Assembly: GCA_031287135.1 (NCBI GenBank)
Contig: JAITTK010000029.1
Span: 1 to 12,933, forward strand
Reading direction: 5' to 3'
Length of the DNA: 12,933 bases
Source of the DNA: Candidatus Methanoplasma reticulitermitis
GTDB taxonomy: Archaea > Thermoplasmatota > Thermoplasmata > Methanomassiliicoccales > Methanomethylophilaceae
Below are positions 1-6,225 of this stretch, piece after piece. The notes beneath the pieces are model-generated. The model worked only from the letters and a program-made list of their open reading frames with translations. It had not been told where the DNA came from and ran no database searches. The number at the start of each line of letters is the position of its first letter. The stretch's first letter is position 1. Position numbers and translations under genes: made by a program.

Positions 1-347
1 TCACCTCTCTCGCAGCATTGTATGCCGTGCTGTATCATCGGGAGAGCTTCCCATTCCGCCTCGAGCTGAGCGAAACCTGGTCTTGTACCATGCTGTGCGC
101 GGCATCTTCTTGGGTCTCCGGCGGGATATGCCCTCACTTTGGAATAGATATCATGCGGATACTTCCTCCGGATATTTTTCAGGACCTCCCCGACGGATTC
201 CCGGGAGCCTTCCACAAGCGTGCCGTAACATGTTTCTTTGGCCGTAACTTCCATCCCCATAGCATGTATCTCCCTGACCAGCTGGTCGGGCGTTATCATT
301 GAGTTGGGGGATATCATGAATATCCTGGTCTCCCTTTTTTCGCTCAC
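1..347 (-). CDS. mmp6: Methanogenesis marker protein 6 (Mmp6), C-terminus cut by window edge
   Basis: Mmp6 is a small protein of unknown biochemical role that is restricted to methanogens and usually encoded with other MCR-associated genes. The visible 115 residues carry what I recognise as family features: an N-terminal stretch reading ISPNSMITPDQLVREIH, then KETCYGTLVEG near residue 45, and the strongly conserved block YPAGDPRRCRAQHGTRPGF around residues 73-91. The start is a GTG whose first four bases overlap the mmp3 stop (GTGA). A GGAGGGG Shine-Dalgarno lies about 5 bases upstream, inside the mmp3 end. An ATG ten codons further in (317) is a weaker alternative. The family is only a little longer than this, so few residues are missing. 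The 4-base overlap indicates translational coupling with mmp3. Family assignment is from recognised motifs; the function is unknown. Confidence 0.85.
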   Translation of the reverse strand, partial: MSEKRETRIFMISPNSMITPDQLVREIHAMGMEVTAKETCYGTLVEGSRESVGEVLKNIRRKYPHDIYSKVRAYPAGDPRRCRAQHGTRPGFAQLEAEWEALPMIQHGIQCCERG

Positions 348-1855
348 GGTTTCCCCTCCATGATGTAGATCGTCTCTTCTTCCTCTATTTCTCCGAGCTT
401 ACTCAGATCGTCGATGAACTTCCCGATGATGTTGGTCCCGTACGGTTCTTCGCCCGTCGGTCCGTATTCTTTGCTGTCCTCGAGCCTTATCCCTATTAGC
501 CCGTGATGGGGTCTCGATTGATTGGTTATGCCTATATCCCCCTTCTTGCATCTCTTGAAGGGGTCCTGGGGATACAGTCCTTTTGACCTCTCCTCATCTC
601 CGTAGAAGGTTATCATGGGCATACCGGGGAATGAGAATTGGGTCTTCAGAGAACCCACGGGTTTGTGGCTCAGCCCAGTGACTTTTCTTAAATACTGGAC
701 ATCGCCGGAGCGGGATTCGTCCAGGAGTATCCTGAATACTTTATCCTTGGAAACGCCCAGTGTCTCCACCTCGTCGCCCGATACCGCGTTCAGCGTCATC
801 TCCGGTATCTGGTCGACTATCACCGCATGATCGGACGTGTCTCCGGACCTTTTTTGTTTTATCCCGAGCCCCGAGAGGAACTTCTCTCCCTCGGACTGCG
901 TCATGCCGACAGACATTACCCTCGCCGGCTCGGTGATTATTGTTATCGTGTCCCCCTTTGAGGCCCCGGACACTATCCCCATTCCCCTCTCGACGGTCCC
1001 CGCGCTGTTGTGAACGGGGCTGGACTGTCTTCTCTCTTTGTATATCAGTATGTGTCCGGTACCGTGTCCGGCACTCCTCACCGCCACGCTCCCGCTGTCC
1101 CTCGTCATGTGGTTCTCATCGGGTATTCTGACATCAAGGTCGTCGCTGCAGCCCATGAGCGTCCCCGTGGACTCGGTAACGTTCAGGTACCCTTTTGAAC
1201 CCACCGTCAGTATCTGTTCCGCGGATGCCGGCGACCCGGGGTCAAGCTTTATGATGACGTTGGTATCCACATAATACCCGTCTTCCAGAGGATACTCGGG
1301 ATCTTTCGTGATCACCACATTGCTGCTGCTCGACTGGGACACGATCGGCCTTATGTCTAAAAGCCCCTCTCCTTCGGATAGGAATCCGAGCACGTGCCTC
1401 CCCTGTGTTATCCTCCCGACGTTCCCGATGCCGGCACCGTATGCTCTGTCATGGTCTTTCTTGGCTATCATCAGATACGTAGACTGATTGTCGAATCCGC
1501 CCAGAGTGAAAAAGCAATCATACCTTCCGTAATGCCTTTCGGTTCTGTCGGACGGTATATCCGTTGCGAAGGACCCGAACGCGATTATGTCTTTTGTGGA
1601 CCACCTTACGGTCGATCCCCGGACGGACTGAAAGATCTCTTTCCAAAGTTTCGCACCGTCGGTATCCCCGAGATGGAGTACCATCGTCCCCTTCGGCGTT
1701 ACCAACTCGAAATCATCGGTTTCCTCGATGAGTTCTTCCGTCGACAGGTGTACTGATATCAACGAACCCGGGTGGTAGATCTCGCCTTTGACGGCGTTTT
1801 TGAGTGTCGCTCCTCTATTCAGTTCCTTCTCCCTGCCGTTGACCGTGACCTTCAT
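344..1855 (-). CDS. mmp3: Methanogenesis marker protein 3 (Mmp3, UPF0288 family)
   Basis: A 503-residue protein close to the usual length of methanogenesis marker 3, a methanogen-specific family without an established reaction. The N-terminus (MKVTVNGREKELNRGATLKNAV) resembles a ubiquitin/ThiS-like beta-grasp start. A long mixed alpha/beta body follows. The C-terminal part contains a stretch near residues 430-455 (FYGDEERSKGLYPQDPFKRC) and a GPTGEEPYGTNIIG motif close to the end, both of which I associate with this family. No signal peptide or membrane segment is visible, so it is probably cytoplasmic. It begins 1 base after the mcrC stop and overlaps mmp6 by 4 bases, so it belongs to the atwA-mcrC-mmp3-mmp6 transcription unit. 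A G-rich run (AGGGGGG) about 8 bases upstream may act as the ribosome binding site. A role in MCR assembly or activation is inferred from conserved neighbourhood only. Confidence 0.9.
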   Translation of the reverse strand: MKVTVNGREKELNRGATLKNAVKGEIYHPGSLISVHLSTEELIEETDDFELVTPKGTMVLHLGDTDGAKLWKEIFQSVRGSTVRWSTKDIIAFGSFATDIPSDRTERHYGRYDCFFTLGGFDNQSTYLMIAKKDHDRAYGAGIGNVGRITQGRHVLGFLSEGEGLLDIRPIVSQSSSSNVVITKDPEYPLEDGYYVDTNVIIKLDPGSPASAEQILTVGSKGYLNVTESTGTLMGCSDDLDVRIPDENHMTRDSGSVAVRSAGHGTGHILIYKERRQSSPVHNSAGTVERGMGIVSGASKGDTITIITEPARVMSVGMTQSEGEKFLSGLGIKQKRSGDTSDHAVIVDQIPEMTLNAVSGDEVETLGVSKDKVFRILLDESRSGDVQYLRKVTGLSHKPVGSLKTQFSFPGMPMITFYGDEERSKGLYPQDPFKRCKKGDIGITNQSRPHHGLIGIRLEDSKEYGPTGEEPYGTNIIGKFIDDLSKLGEIEEEETIYIMEGKP

Positions 1856-1856
1856 G

Positions 1857-2474
1857 TCAGTCCCCCCTGGCCGGCAGCGTCTGCTGGACTTTGGACACTA
1901 TCTCATCAAGCTTGTCCTGGGATGCGGTGACCCCTCTGACAACGCCGGTTATTATCTCTTTTATCTCGCCGCGGGTTTTTATATCCTCATCCGAAGGCAT
2001 GACGCGTGCGGTCTTTACCCCTATCGCCGCGAAATCTTCAAAATCCACAGGTGTCTGGGATACGACAACGGCGGGTATATCGACATTCCTGAGTATGAGC
2101 CTCGCCTTGTATATGATATGCTGCCTGACATTCCCGAGATGGATTATGGCCACCTTGAACTGCTGTATCCTGTCGACTTCGATCGGATCGAGACCGAAGT
2201 ATGAGGTTGTCGTCATATCGGGCGCATCCGACGGGACCCCGGAACCGGCATTCACGACCAGCACGCTCGTGTCTATGCCCTCTTCCCTGAGAGCATAGGT
2301 TATCTCACAGACTGGTTTGGTTATGTGCCTCCTTCCGGGACCCATCGCTATTACGACGACATCCTGTCCGCTCTCTGAGATCGTGGCCCTCTGCGCCAGC
2401 CCTCCGCCGACGCCCAGTCCCATGGATTCCCTGCATTCGACAAAACTGAGATGTCTTCCGATCTGATTCTTCAT
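1857..2474 (-). CDS. mcrC: McrC, MCR operon protein C
   Basis: McrC is an accessory protein of methyl-coenzyme M reductase. In studied methanogens it belongs to the large complex that reductively activates the Ni-F430 enzyme, together with component A2 and other markers. The 205-residue protein has the family's typical length and hallmark motifs: GRHLSFVECRESMGLGVGGGLAQR at the N-terminus (about residues 6-29), MGPGRRHITKPVCEITYALRE (44-64) and VLVVNAGSGVPSDAP (71-85). It starts 9 bases after the atwA stop and is followed after 1 base by mmp3. In many methanogens mcrC sits inside mcrBDCGA; here it is absent from the mcrBDGA operon about 5 kb away and is instead grouped with atwA. No transmembrane segment is seen. 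The identification is secure; the detailed mechanism is family knowledge. Confidence 0.95.
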   Translation of the reverse strand: MKNQIGRHLSFVECRESMGLGVGGGLAQRATISESGQDVVVIAMGPGRRHITKPVCEITYALREEGIDTSVLVVNAGSGVPSDAPDMTTTSYFGLDPIEVDRIQQFKVAIIHLGNVRQHIIYKARLILRNVDIPAVVVSQTPVDFEDFAAIGVKTARVMPSDEDIKTRGEIKEIITGVVRGVTASQDKLDEIVSKVQQTLPARGD

Positions 2475-2483
2475 CGACCCGCC

Positions 2484-4067
2484 TCACTGTTTTCCATCGA
2501 ACCCGCAGATCACTTTCTCCGGAGGCCCGATGTCGACAATCTTCCCGTCTTTCATGAATGCCGCACGGTCGCAACAGTTCAGTATGAAATCAATGTCGTG
2601 GCTGACTACGACGAATGTCTCATCCAGCTCGTCTCTTGCTTTGAGTACGGATTTTGCGATTATGATCTTGGTTATCGGGTCCATCGTCCCGGTGGGCTCA
2701 TCCAGTATTATGATCTTCGGCTCTTTGATCAGGACCTGCGCAAAGGCGATCCTCTGACACTCCCCGACGCTGAGCGAATCGGGGTACGAATACAGTGTCT
2801 TCTCGATATCCTTCCTGGGGAACCCCACATTAAGCAGGACCTGTATCGCTTTCATCTTAGCGAGCTCCGCCGGCATCTTCATGCCTATCGAAGTGGACAG
2901 GTTCTGCAACACCGTGTCAAAGGGATACAATGAGTATTCCTGATGAAGGAACCCTATGTAGGGCGTAGCCCTTCCTTTGCCCGCGAACCCGCTTTCCGAC
3001 ATATCGATCCAATCATCCCCTATCTTCACCCTGACCTTGCCGGATGTGGCGGGGGTCATCCCCGCGATCATCCTCGATGTCGTGGTCTTCCCTGCCCCCG
3101 AAAGACCCACCAATGCGAATATCTCCCTCTCCTTTATGTCGAACGATACTCCGTCAACGGCCTTCACAACCCCTCTGGAAACAGAGAAATAGTGTTTCTT
3201 GACCTCGTCGAGTGTGATCAACGGTTCACCGGTCTGCTTACCTTCGGCCCTTTCGAAACTGTACTCCTCCATGAATTTCGCGGTTATCTCCTTCGGCTTC
3301 CCTTCCATGACTACCTTGCCGGCATCGAGCCAGATCGCATTGTCCGCCATCTCTTCGATGGCTTCCGGCCAGTGGGATGCCAGGACCATGCATATCTTAT
3401 GTTCCCTGACATACTCCACAAGCCTCTTGTGTATCAATTTCGAGGTGTTCGGGTCGAGTGTCCCGGTAGGCTCGTCCGCGAGGAAGAACAACGGACCCTT
3501 TGCCAGCTGTCTGGCCATGACTATCCTCTGCTTCTCCCCGCCCGACAGGTCCCTGGCGATATGCGTCGCACGATGGGTCATATTGACGAACTCGAGTAGA
3601 TCGACGGCCTTGTCTACGCGCTTGGGGTCACCGGCATCCATTGTCTCGAGTATATTCTCCACGACGGATTTGTCACCGAACAGGGCAAATGTCCTTTGGA
3701 TCATTATCGATATCCGTCCCTTGAGTTCCTGCCTGACGGGATCGTGCTCCCTGAGTCCCCAATAGTCTATCTTCTCCGTCTCAGGCTCGGAACCGCACTT
3801 GGAGCATGGCACTCCGGGGAATGGGAGGTCCATGTTTCCGCACTTGTGACAATGATTCACGCTGTACAGGATGCGTCCGGAATCGGGACAGTATCCTTCG
3901 CTTCCCCTTATCATGTGGATAAGAACACTTTTCCCAGCCGCGCTTTTCCCCACGAGACCCAGTATCTTTCCGGTTGAGACTTTTGCACTGACGTTGCTTA
4001 GAACCGTTCTTCCGTTGAAGGTCTTGGTGACATTTTCGATTGTCAAAAGTTCAACAGGCTCTTCCAT
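2484..4067 (-). CDS. atwA: AtwA, methyl-coenzyme M reductase component A2 (twin ABC ATPase)
   Basis: Component A2 is a soluble tandem ABC ATPase that supplies ATP-dependent work during reductive activation of MCR. The 527-residue protein has two nucleotide-binding domains and no membrane segments. NBD1 shows Walker A GKSAAGKS (40-47), signature LSGGE (174-178), Walker B ending DEP (198-200) and switch His232. NBD2 shows Walker A GLSGAGKT (321-328), an altered signature LSVGE (432-436), Walker B ILDEP (454-458) and His490. Between Walker A and signature of NBD1 sits a CxxC...CxxC pair (Cys73/76 and Cys88/91), a likely zinc ribbon. I reject the upstream ATG at 4142. The ATG at 4067 begins the family's conserved N-terminus and lies 24 bases after a TATA box, implying a leaderless mRNA. 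It heads the atwA-mcrC-mmp3-mmp6 run and is divergent from the DUF4443/DUF2111 gene. Confidence 0.95.
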   Translation of the reverse strand: MEEPVELLTIENVTKTFNGRTVLSNVSAKVSTGKILGLVGKSAAGKSVLIHMIRGSEGYCPDSGRILYSVNHCHKCGNMDLPFPGVPCSKCGSEPETEKIDYWGLREHDPVRQELKGRISIMIQRTFALFGDKSVVENILETMDAGDPKRVDKAVDLLEFVNMTHRATHIARDLSGGEKQRIVMARQLAKGPLFFLADEPTGTLDPNTSKLIHKRLVEYVREHKICMVLASHWPEAIEEMADNAIWLDAGKVVMEGKPKEITAKFMEEYSFERAEGKQTGEPLITLDEVKKHYFSVSRGVVKAVDGVSFDIKEREIFALVGLSGAGKTTTSRMIAGMTPATSGKVRVKIGDDWIDMSESGFAGKGRATPYIGFLHQEYSLYPFDTVLQNLSTSIGMKMPAELAKMKAIQVLLNVGFPRKDIEKTLYSYPDSLSVGECQRIAFAQVLIKEPKIIILDEPTGTMDPITKIIIAKSVLKARDELDETFVVVSHDIDFILNCCDRAAFMKDGKIVDIGPPEKVICGFDGKQ

Positions 4068-4091
4068 GTCTACGTGGAAAGGGGACAAGGG

Positions 4092-4098
4092 ATATAAA
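4092..4098 (-). promoter_or_regulatory. TATA box of atwA-mcrC-mmp3-mmp6
   Basis: On the minus strand the sequence AATTTATATCCC holds a good archaeal TATA box (TTTATAT). Its centre is about 28 bases before the atwA ATG at 4067, so transcription should start at or within a base or two of the start codon. No Shine-Dalgarno lies between, which fits leaderless translation. Inference from spacing and composition. Confidence 0.6.
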
Positions 4099-4118
4099 TT
4101 ATGTTGAGGAACATGATT

Positions 4119-4126
4119 GGCATGCC
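4119..4126. promoter_or_regulatory. Palindrome GGCATGCC, candidate operator of atwA promoter
   Basis: A perfect 8-base palindrome, within the 10-mer TGGCATGCCG, lies 20 bases upstream of the atwA TATA box in the divergent region. The same 10-mer recurs at 5574-5583, 21 bases upstream of another TATA box. The shared position suggests a binding site for a common regulator, perhaps the divergently encoded winged-helix protein. Function is inferred. Confidence 0.35.
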
Positions 4127-4182
4127 GGAGTACGGCCAGCAAACACGGTGGACCGACGTGGCCCGATCGGATGAAGCGTTAA

Positions 4183-4189
4183 CTTTTTA
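4183..4189 (+). promoter_or_regulatory. Weak TATA-like box of the DUF4443/DUF2111 gene
   Basis: The T-rich stretch TTAACTTTTTAG is the only AT-rich block near this gene's start. CTTTTTA is centred 27 bases before the ATG at 4213, the same geometry as the atwA promoter, which supports that start with a leaderless mRNA. The match to a TATA consensus is poor. Confidence 0.3.
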
Positions 4190-4212
4190 GGATGGATGCA
4201 CAATACATCCAT

Positions 4213-5172
4213 ATGGCATACCGAAACGCTTCCAGATTGGGCGGGCCAATTCCCAAGTTCGGAGACTACCACGTTTGGAAAACACTGCACTGCATCAGCA
4301 AGAACAGCCCGCTCGGAAGGAAGAGTCTCGCATCCCTACTGAACATCGGGGAGGGCAGTACAAGAACCATACTGAACATGCTTCAGGAGGATGGGCTGAT
4401 TGCCATCAACAAGAACGGCGTTACCCTGACCAAGGCGGGTGCCGATGTTTGGAGGACCGTCAGGATGGATATTAAGGAGATCAACATCCCGGGGCTCACG
4501 ATAGGGAGCAACGACTGTGCGGTAAGGGTTCCGGAAATGGCCGGCAATGTCAAGTTCGGATGCGAGGAAAGGGACGCTGCAATAAAGACTGGTGCGGTGG
4601 GAGCGACGACCCTCATATGCTCGAACGGTGTGCTTATATTCCCGGGTTCATACTACCCGGTTGACCAGAGAGTTGACAGAGTGCTCAGAGACTGTTTCGA
4701 GATCAACGACGGGGATGTGATCATAATAGGTACGGCATCCGACATGGATAAGGCTGAACTCGGAGCGGTAACAGCCGGCCTGGAGCTTATGGGAGGGCTT
4801 CGCATAAGGCGCGAACTCGACGATATACTGACCCACAGAAGCACCGGCAACGAACTCCTGTCCCTTGCTTTCGCGATACACGACCTGGTCGGAGGACTGC
4901 CCGTCTGCGCAAAAAGCAGGGACAATCTCGGAATAAGGATAGAGTCAGGGAGGGTCATAGACAATGCATATACAGGAGCTGTGCTCGAAGAAGTAATTAA
5001 TGCGGGAACGACCATCAGGAAAATCGCAATATCCGGACCGTACAAGGGGATAAGAGTAATCGTTACCCCCATTGAACTGGATAACATGGTCATAGCGGCC
5101 ATCGGAGTGGTCGACATAAGGAGCATGGCCGGAACAAACAACTTGATAAGATTGCGGAGTGATGAGGAATGA
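4213..5172 (+). CDS. Putative transcriptional regulator, winged-helix/DUF4443-type plus DUF2111-type domains
   Basis: I read three parts, numbering from an upstream ATG at 4192. Residues about 15-85 form a winged-helix DNA-binding module with the DUF4443 pattern, including HVWKTL, SLASLLNIGEGSTRTIL as recognition region, and GLIAINKNGVTLTKAG as wing. Residues about 95-210 form the DUF4443 companion domain (AVRV, AIKTGAVGATTLI, DGDVIIIGTA). Residues about 218-315 match DUF2111, a methanogen domain, with IHDLVGGLPV, YTGAVLEEV and GPYKGIRVIVTPI...IAAIGVVDI. The start is uncertain: ATG 4192 gives 326 residues; ATG 4213 gives 319 and fits the T-rich box 23 bases before it, so I chose it. The gene is divergent from atwA and overlaps the DUF6951-type gene by 4 bases. 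The position suggests a local regulator of MCR assembly genes with the C-terminal domain as a ligand sensor; that is inference. Domain names come from recognised patterns. Confidence 0.85.
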   Translation: MAYRNASRLGGPIPKFGDYHVWKTLHCISKNSPLGRKSLASLLNIGEGSTRTILNMLQEDGLIAINKNGVTLTKAGADVWRTVRMDIKEINIPGLTIGSNDCAVRVPEMAGNVKFGCEERDAAIKTGAVGATTLICSNGVLIFPGSYYPVDQRVDRVLRDCFEINDGDVIIIGTASDMDKAELGAVTAGLELMGGLRIRRELDDILTHRSTGNELLSLAFAIHDLVGGLPVCAKSRDNLGIRIESGRVIDNAYTGAVLEEVINAGTTIRKIAISGPYKGIRVIVTPIELDNMVIAAIGVVDIRSMAGTNNLIRLRSDEE

Positions 5173-5492
5173 GCGATACGTGCAAGGTCACCGTGGATGC
5201 CGGTGTCTGTAAGATGAAGACCGTTATAACAGCCAAAGCCAACCCCGAAACCGGCATGGTGGATATCGATATCCAGAGCGATTGTCCGAATGTCCTCAGG
5301 ATGTCTTGGTCCGTCAAATCGATATGCCCGTACACGGAGGTGGAGGAGGCGATGAACAGCACCGAGATCTACAAACTCGCGAGTGAGAGCATCCCGCATG
5401 CTGCATGTCCCGTTCCGTGCGGAGTGATAAAGGCTATCGAGGTGGCGGGGGGGCTTGGACTCAAAAGGGATGTCACCATAAAAGTGGAGTGA
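5169..5492 (+). CDS. Small cysteine-rich protein, DUF6951-type
   Basis: A 107-residue cytoplasmic-looking protein with six cysteines (5, 14, 39, 53, 80, 84). The motifs VTVDAGVCKMKTVI, IDIQSDCPNVLRM and HAACPVPCGVIKAIEVAGGL match a small uncharacterised methanogen family that I recall as DUF6951. The spaced cysteines, especially CPVPC at 80-84, suggest binding of a metal or an iron-sulfur cluster, but nothing proves this. The ATG overlaps the stop of the preceding regulator gene (ATGA), so the two are almost certainly translated together. A shared role, for example redox or metal sensing together with the regulator, is inference. I know of no assigned function. Confidence 0.8.
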   Translation: MSDTCKVTVDAGVCKMKTVITAKANPETGMVDIDIQSDCPNVLRMSWSVKSICPYTEVEEAMNSTEIYKLASESIPHAACPVPCGVIKAIEVAGGLGLKRDVTIKVE

Positions 5493-5500
5493 CCGCGCCG

Positions 5501-5574
5501 GGGTGACCGTCCGCATGGTTCTGCGCAGGATACCTGCATCCGGATGCCGTCGGTGGATGCGGCCCGTGTCACCT
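5501..5574 (+). other. GC-rich intergenic segment able to form nested stems
   Basis: Read on the plus strand, GGTGAC (5502-5507) pairs with GTCACC (5568-5573). Inside it CCGCAT (5511-5516) pairs with ATGCGG (5557-5562). Further in GCAGG (5525-5529) pairs with CCTGC (5533-5537) around an ATA loop. The palindrome GCATCCGGATGC (5536-5547) offers alternative pairings. It may be a 3' structure or terminator of the regulator/DUF6951 unit, or a small structured RNA. It lacks T-loop and anticodon features of a tRNA. Confidence 0.4.
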
Positions 5575-5582
5575 GGCATGCC
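5575..5582. promoter_or_regulatory. Palindrome GGCATGCC, candidate operator upstream of the 183-residue gene and mmp1
   Basis: Second copy of the palindrome seen at 4119-4126, in the same 10-base context TGGCATGCCG. It lies 21 bases upstream of the TATA box at 5604-5610. I found no other GGCATGCC in the window by eye. Regulatory role is inferred from the matching position in two promoters. Confidence 0.35.
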
Positions 5583-5603
5583 GATGGTTTTCATCGCTAA
5601 TTG

Positions 5604-5610
5604 TTTATAA
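5604..5610 (+). promoter_or_regulatory. TATA box of the 183-residue gene (and probably mmp1)
   Basis: TTGTTTATAATC contains a good TATA box. Its centre is 22-25 bases before the paired ATG codons at 5629 and 5632, and no Shine-Dalgarno intervenes. This predicts a leaderless or near-leaderless transcript. Confidence 0.55.
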
Positions 5611-5628
5611 TCATTTCCCTATTTTGGG

Positions 5629-6180
5629 ATGATGAGCGAGGAAGTCGTCAGCAAGCCTTTGGAGATAATAAGGAATATGAAAGGTGTCATACACGCTTTC
5701 TATCTCGATAAAGAGATCCTGGATCGCATGAAGGAGGAAGAGGAGAAGGTCCTGGCGATGGGCAATATCGTCGTACATAATGACGGGTTCGCCGAGGCTC
5801 TGAAAAGAGACCATGTCATAGCCATAATAAAGGACCCCCGTTTCAGACCCCCGCCGGAACCGACCGTCATACTCATGTCGGACAGCGGAGAGATAATGGG
5901 CCTCGAAGTGTTCCCTTTCACAGCCAAGGAATATCTTAACCGGGAGGATGTCATATGGCTTTCCGACGCATTTGTGCTCTTCCCGGAAGTCAAAGGAATG
6001 GGAGGGGAGAGGTTTGTTATGCCTTCGGTGTCGTTTCCCGAACTCAATGAGAGCAACGGCTGCAAAGATGTCATATCGTGCAGCCCGGCCCCGACATGTG
6101 ACCTTATGATGAGGAAATACTACAAATTACAGGATGATCCAAAGCTCGCGAGTGTGCTCGTAGGATACAACGACCTCTGA
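5629..6180 (+). CDS. Hypothetical protein next to mmp1, with C-x5-C-x5-C motif
   Basis: I do not recognise this 183-residue family. The protein is soluble-looking: no signal peptide or membrane segment. The N-terminal half is charged, with a helical run (about residues 28-43, KEILDRMKEEEEKVLA). The middle has beta-like stretches (HVIAIIKDPRF, PTVILMSDSGEIMGLEVF). The C-terminal part has Cys145, Cys151 and Cys157 spaced C-x5-C-x5-C around VISCSPAPTC, which could bind a metal or serve as a redox or persulfide site. Two ATGs (5629 and 5632) are adjacent; the TATA spacing slightly favours the second. It ends 45 bases before the mmp1 ATG on the same strand, so a shared transcript is possible, though mmp1 may have its own weak promoter. 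It does not resemble TfuA, the known partner of YcaO enzymes. A role in MCR modification is inference from adjacency only. Confidence 0.8.
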   Translation: MMSEEVVSKPLEIIRNMKGVIHAFYLDKEILDRMKEEEEKVLAMGNIVVHNDGFAEALKRDHVIAIIKDPRFRPPPEPTVILMSDSGEIMGLEVFPFTAKEYLNREDVIWLSDAFVLFPEVKGMGGERFVMPSVSFPELNESNGCKDVISCSPAPTCDLMMRKYYKLQDDPKLASVLVGYNDL

Positions 6181-6191
6181 ATCCAATCGGG

Positions 6192-6198
6192 ATTAAAT
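6192..6198 (+). promoter_or_regulatory. Weak TATA-like box before mmp1
   Basis: ATTAAAT in the 45-base gap before mmp1 is centred 31 bases before the ATG at 6226 and 22 before a GTG at 6217. It could give mmp1 its own start. No Shine-Dalgarno precedes either codon, which favours a leaderless mRNA over readthrough. Confidence 0.3.
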
Positions 6199-6225
6199 CC
6201 GAAGAATGATTACCCTGTGACACCC

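Noticed and set aside
4068..4142. Upstream ATG extending AtwA by 25 residues
   Set aside because: The extension contains the TATA box and has no family similarity; the inner ATG at 4067 matches the conserved N-terminus.
4653..5594. A 313-codon open frame on the minus strand
   Set aside because: It is antisense to the regulator and DUF6951-type genes, which have clear family motifs; the minus-strand product is low-complexity serine/proline-rich.
5493..5628. Possible tRNA in the GC-rich intergenic region
   Set aside because: There is folding potential and about the right length, but no T-loop (GGTTCRA-like), no 7-bp acceptor stem with the expected spacing and no clear anticodon arm.
6181..6225. 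GTG at 6217 as the mmp1 start
   Set aside because: It adds only three residues (MTP) before the ATG, with no Shine-Dalgarno; it cannot be excluded but is not favoured.
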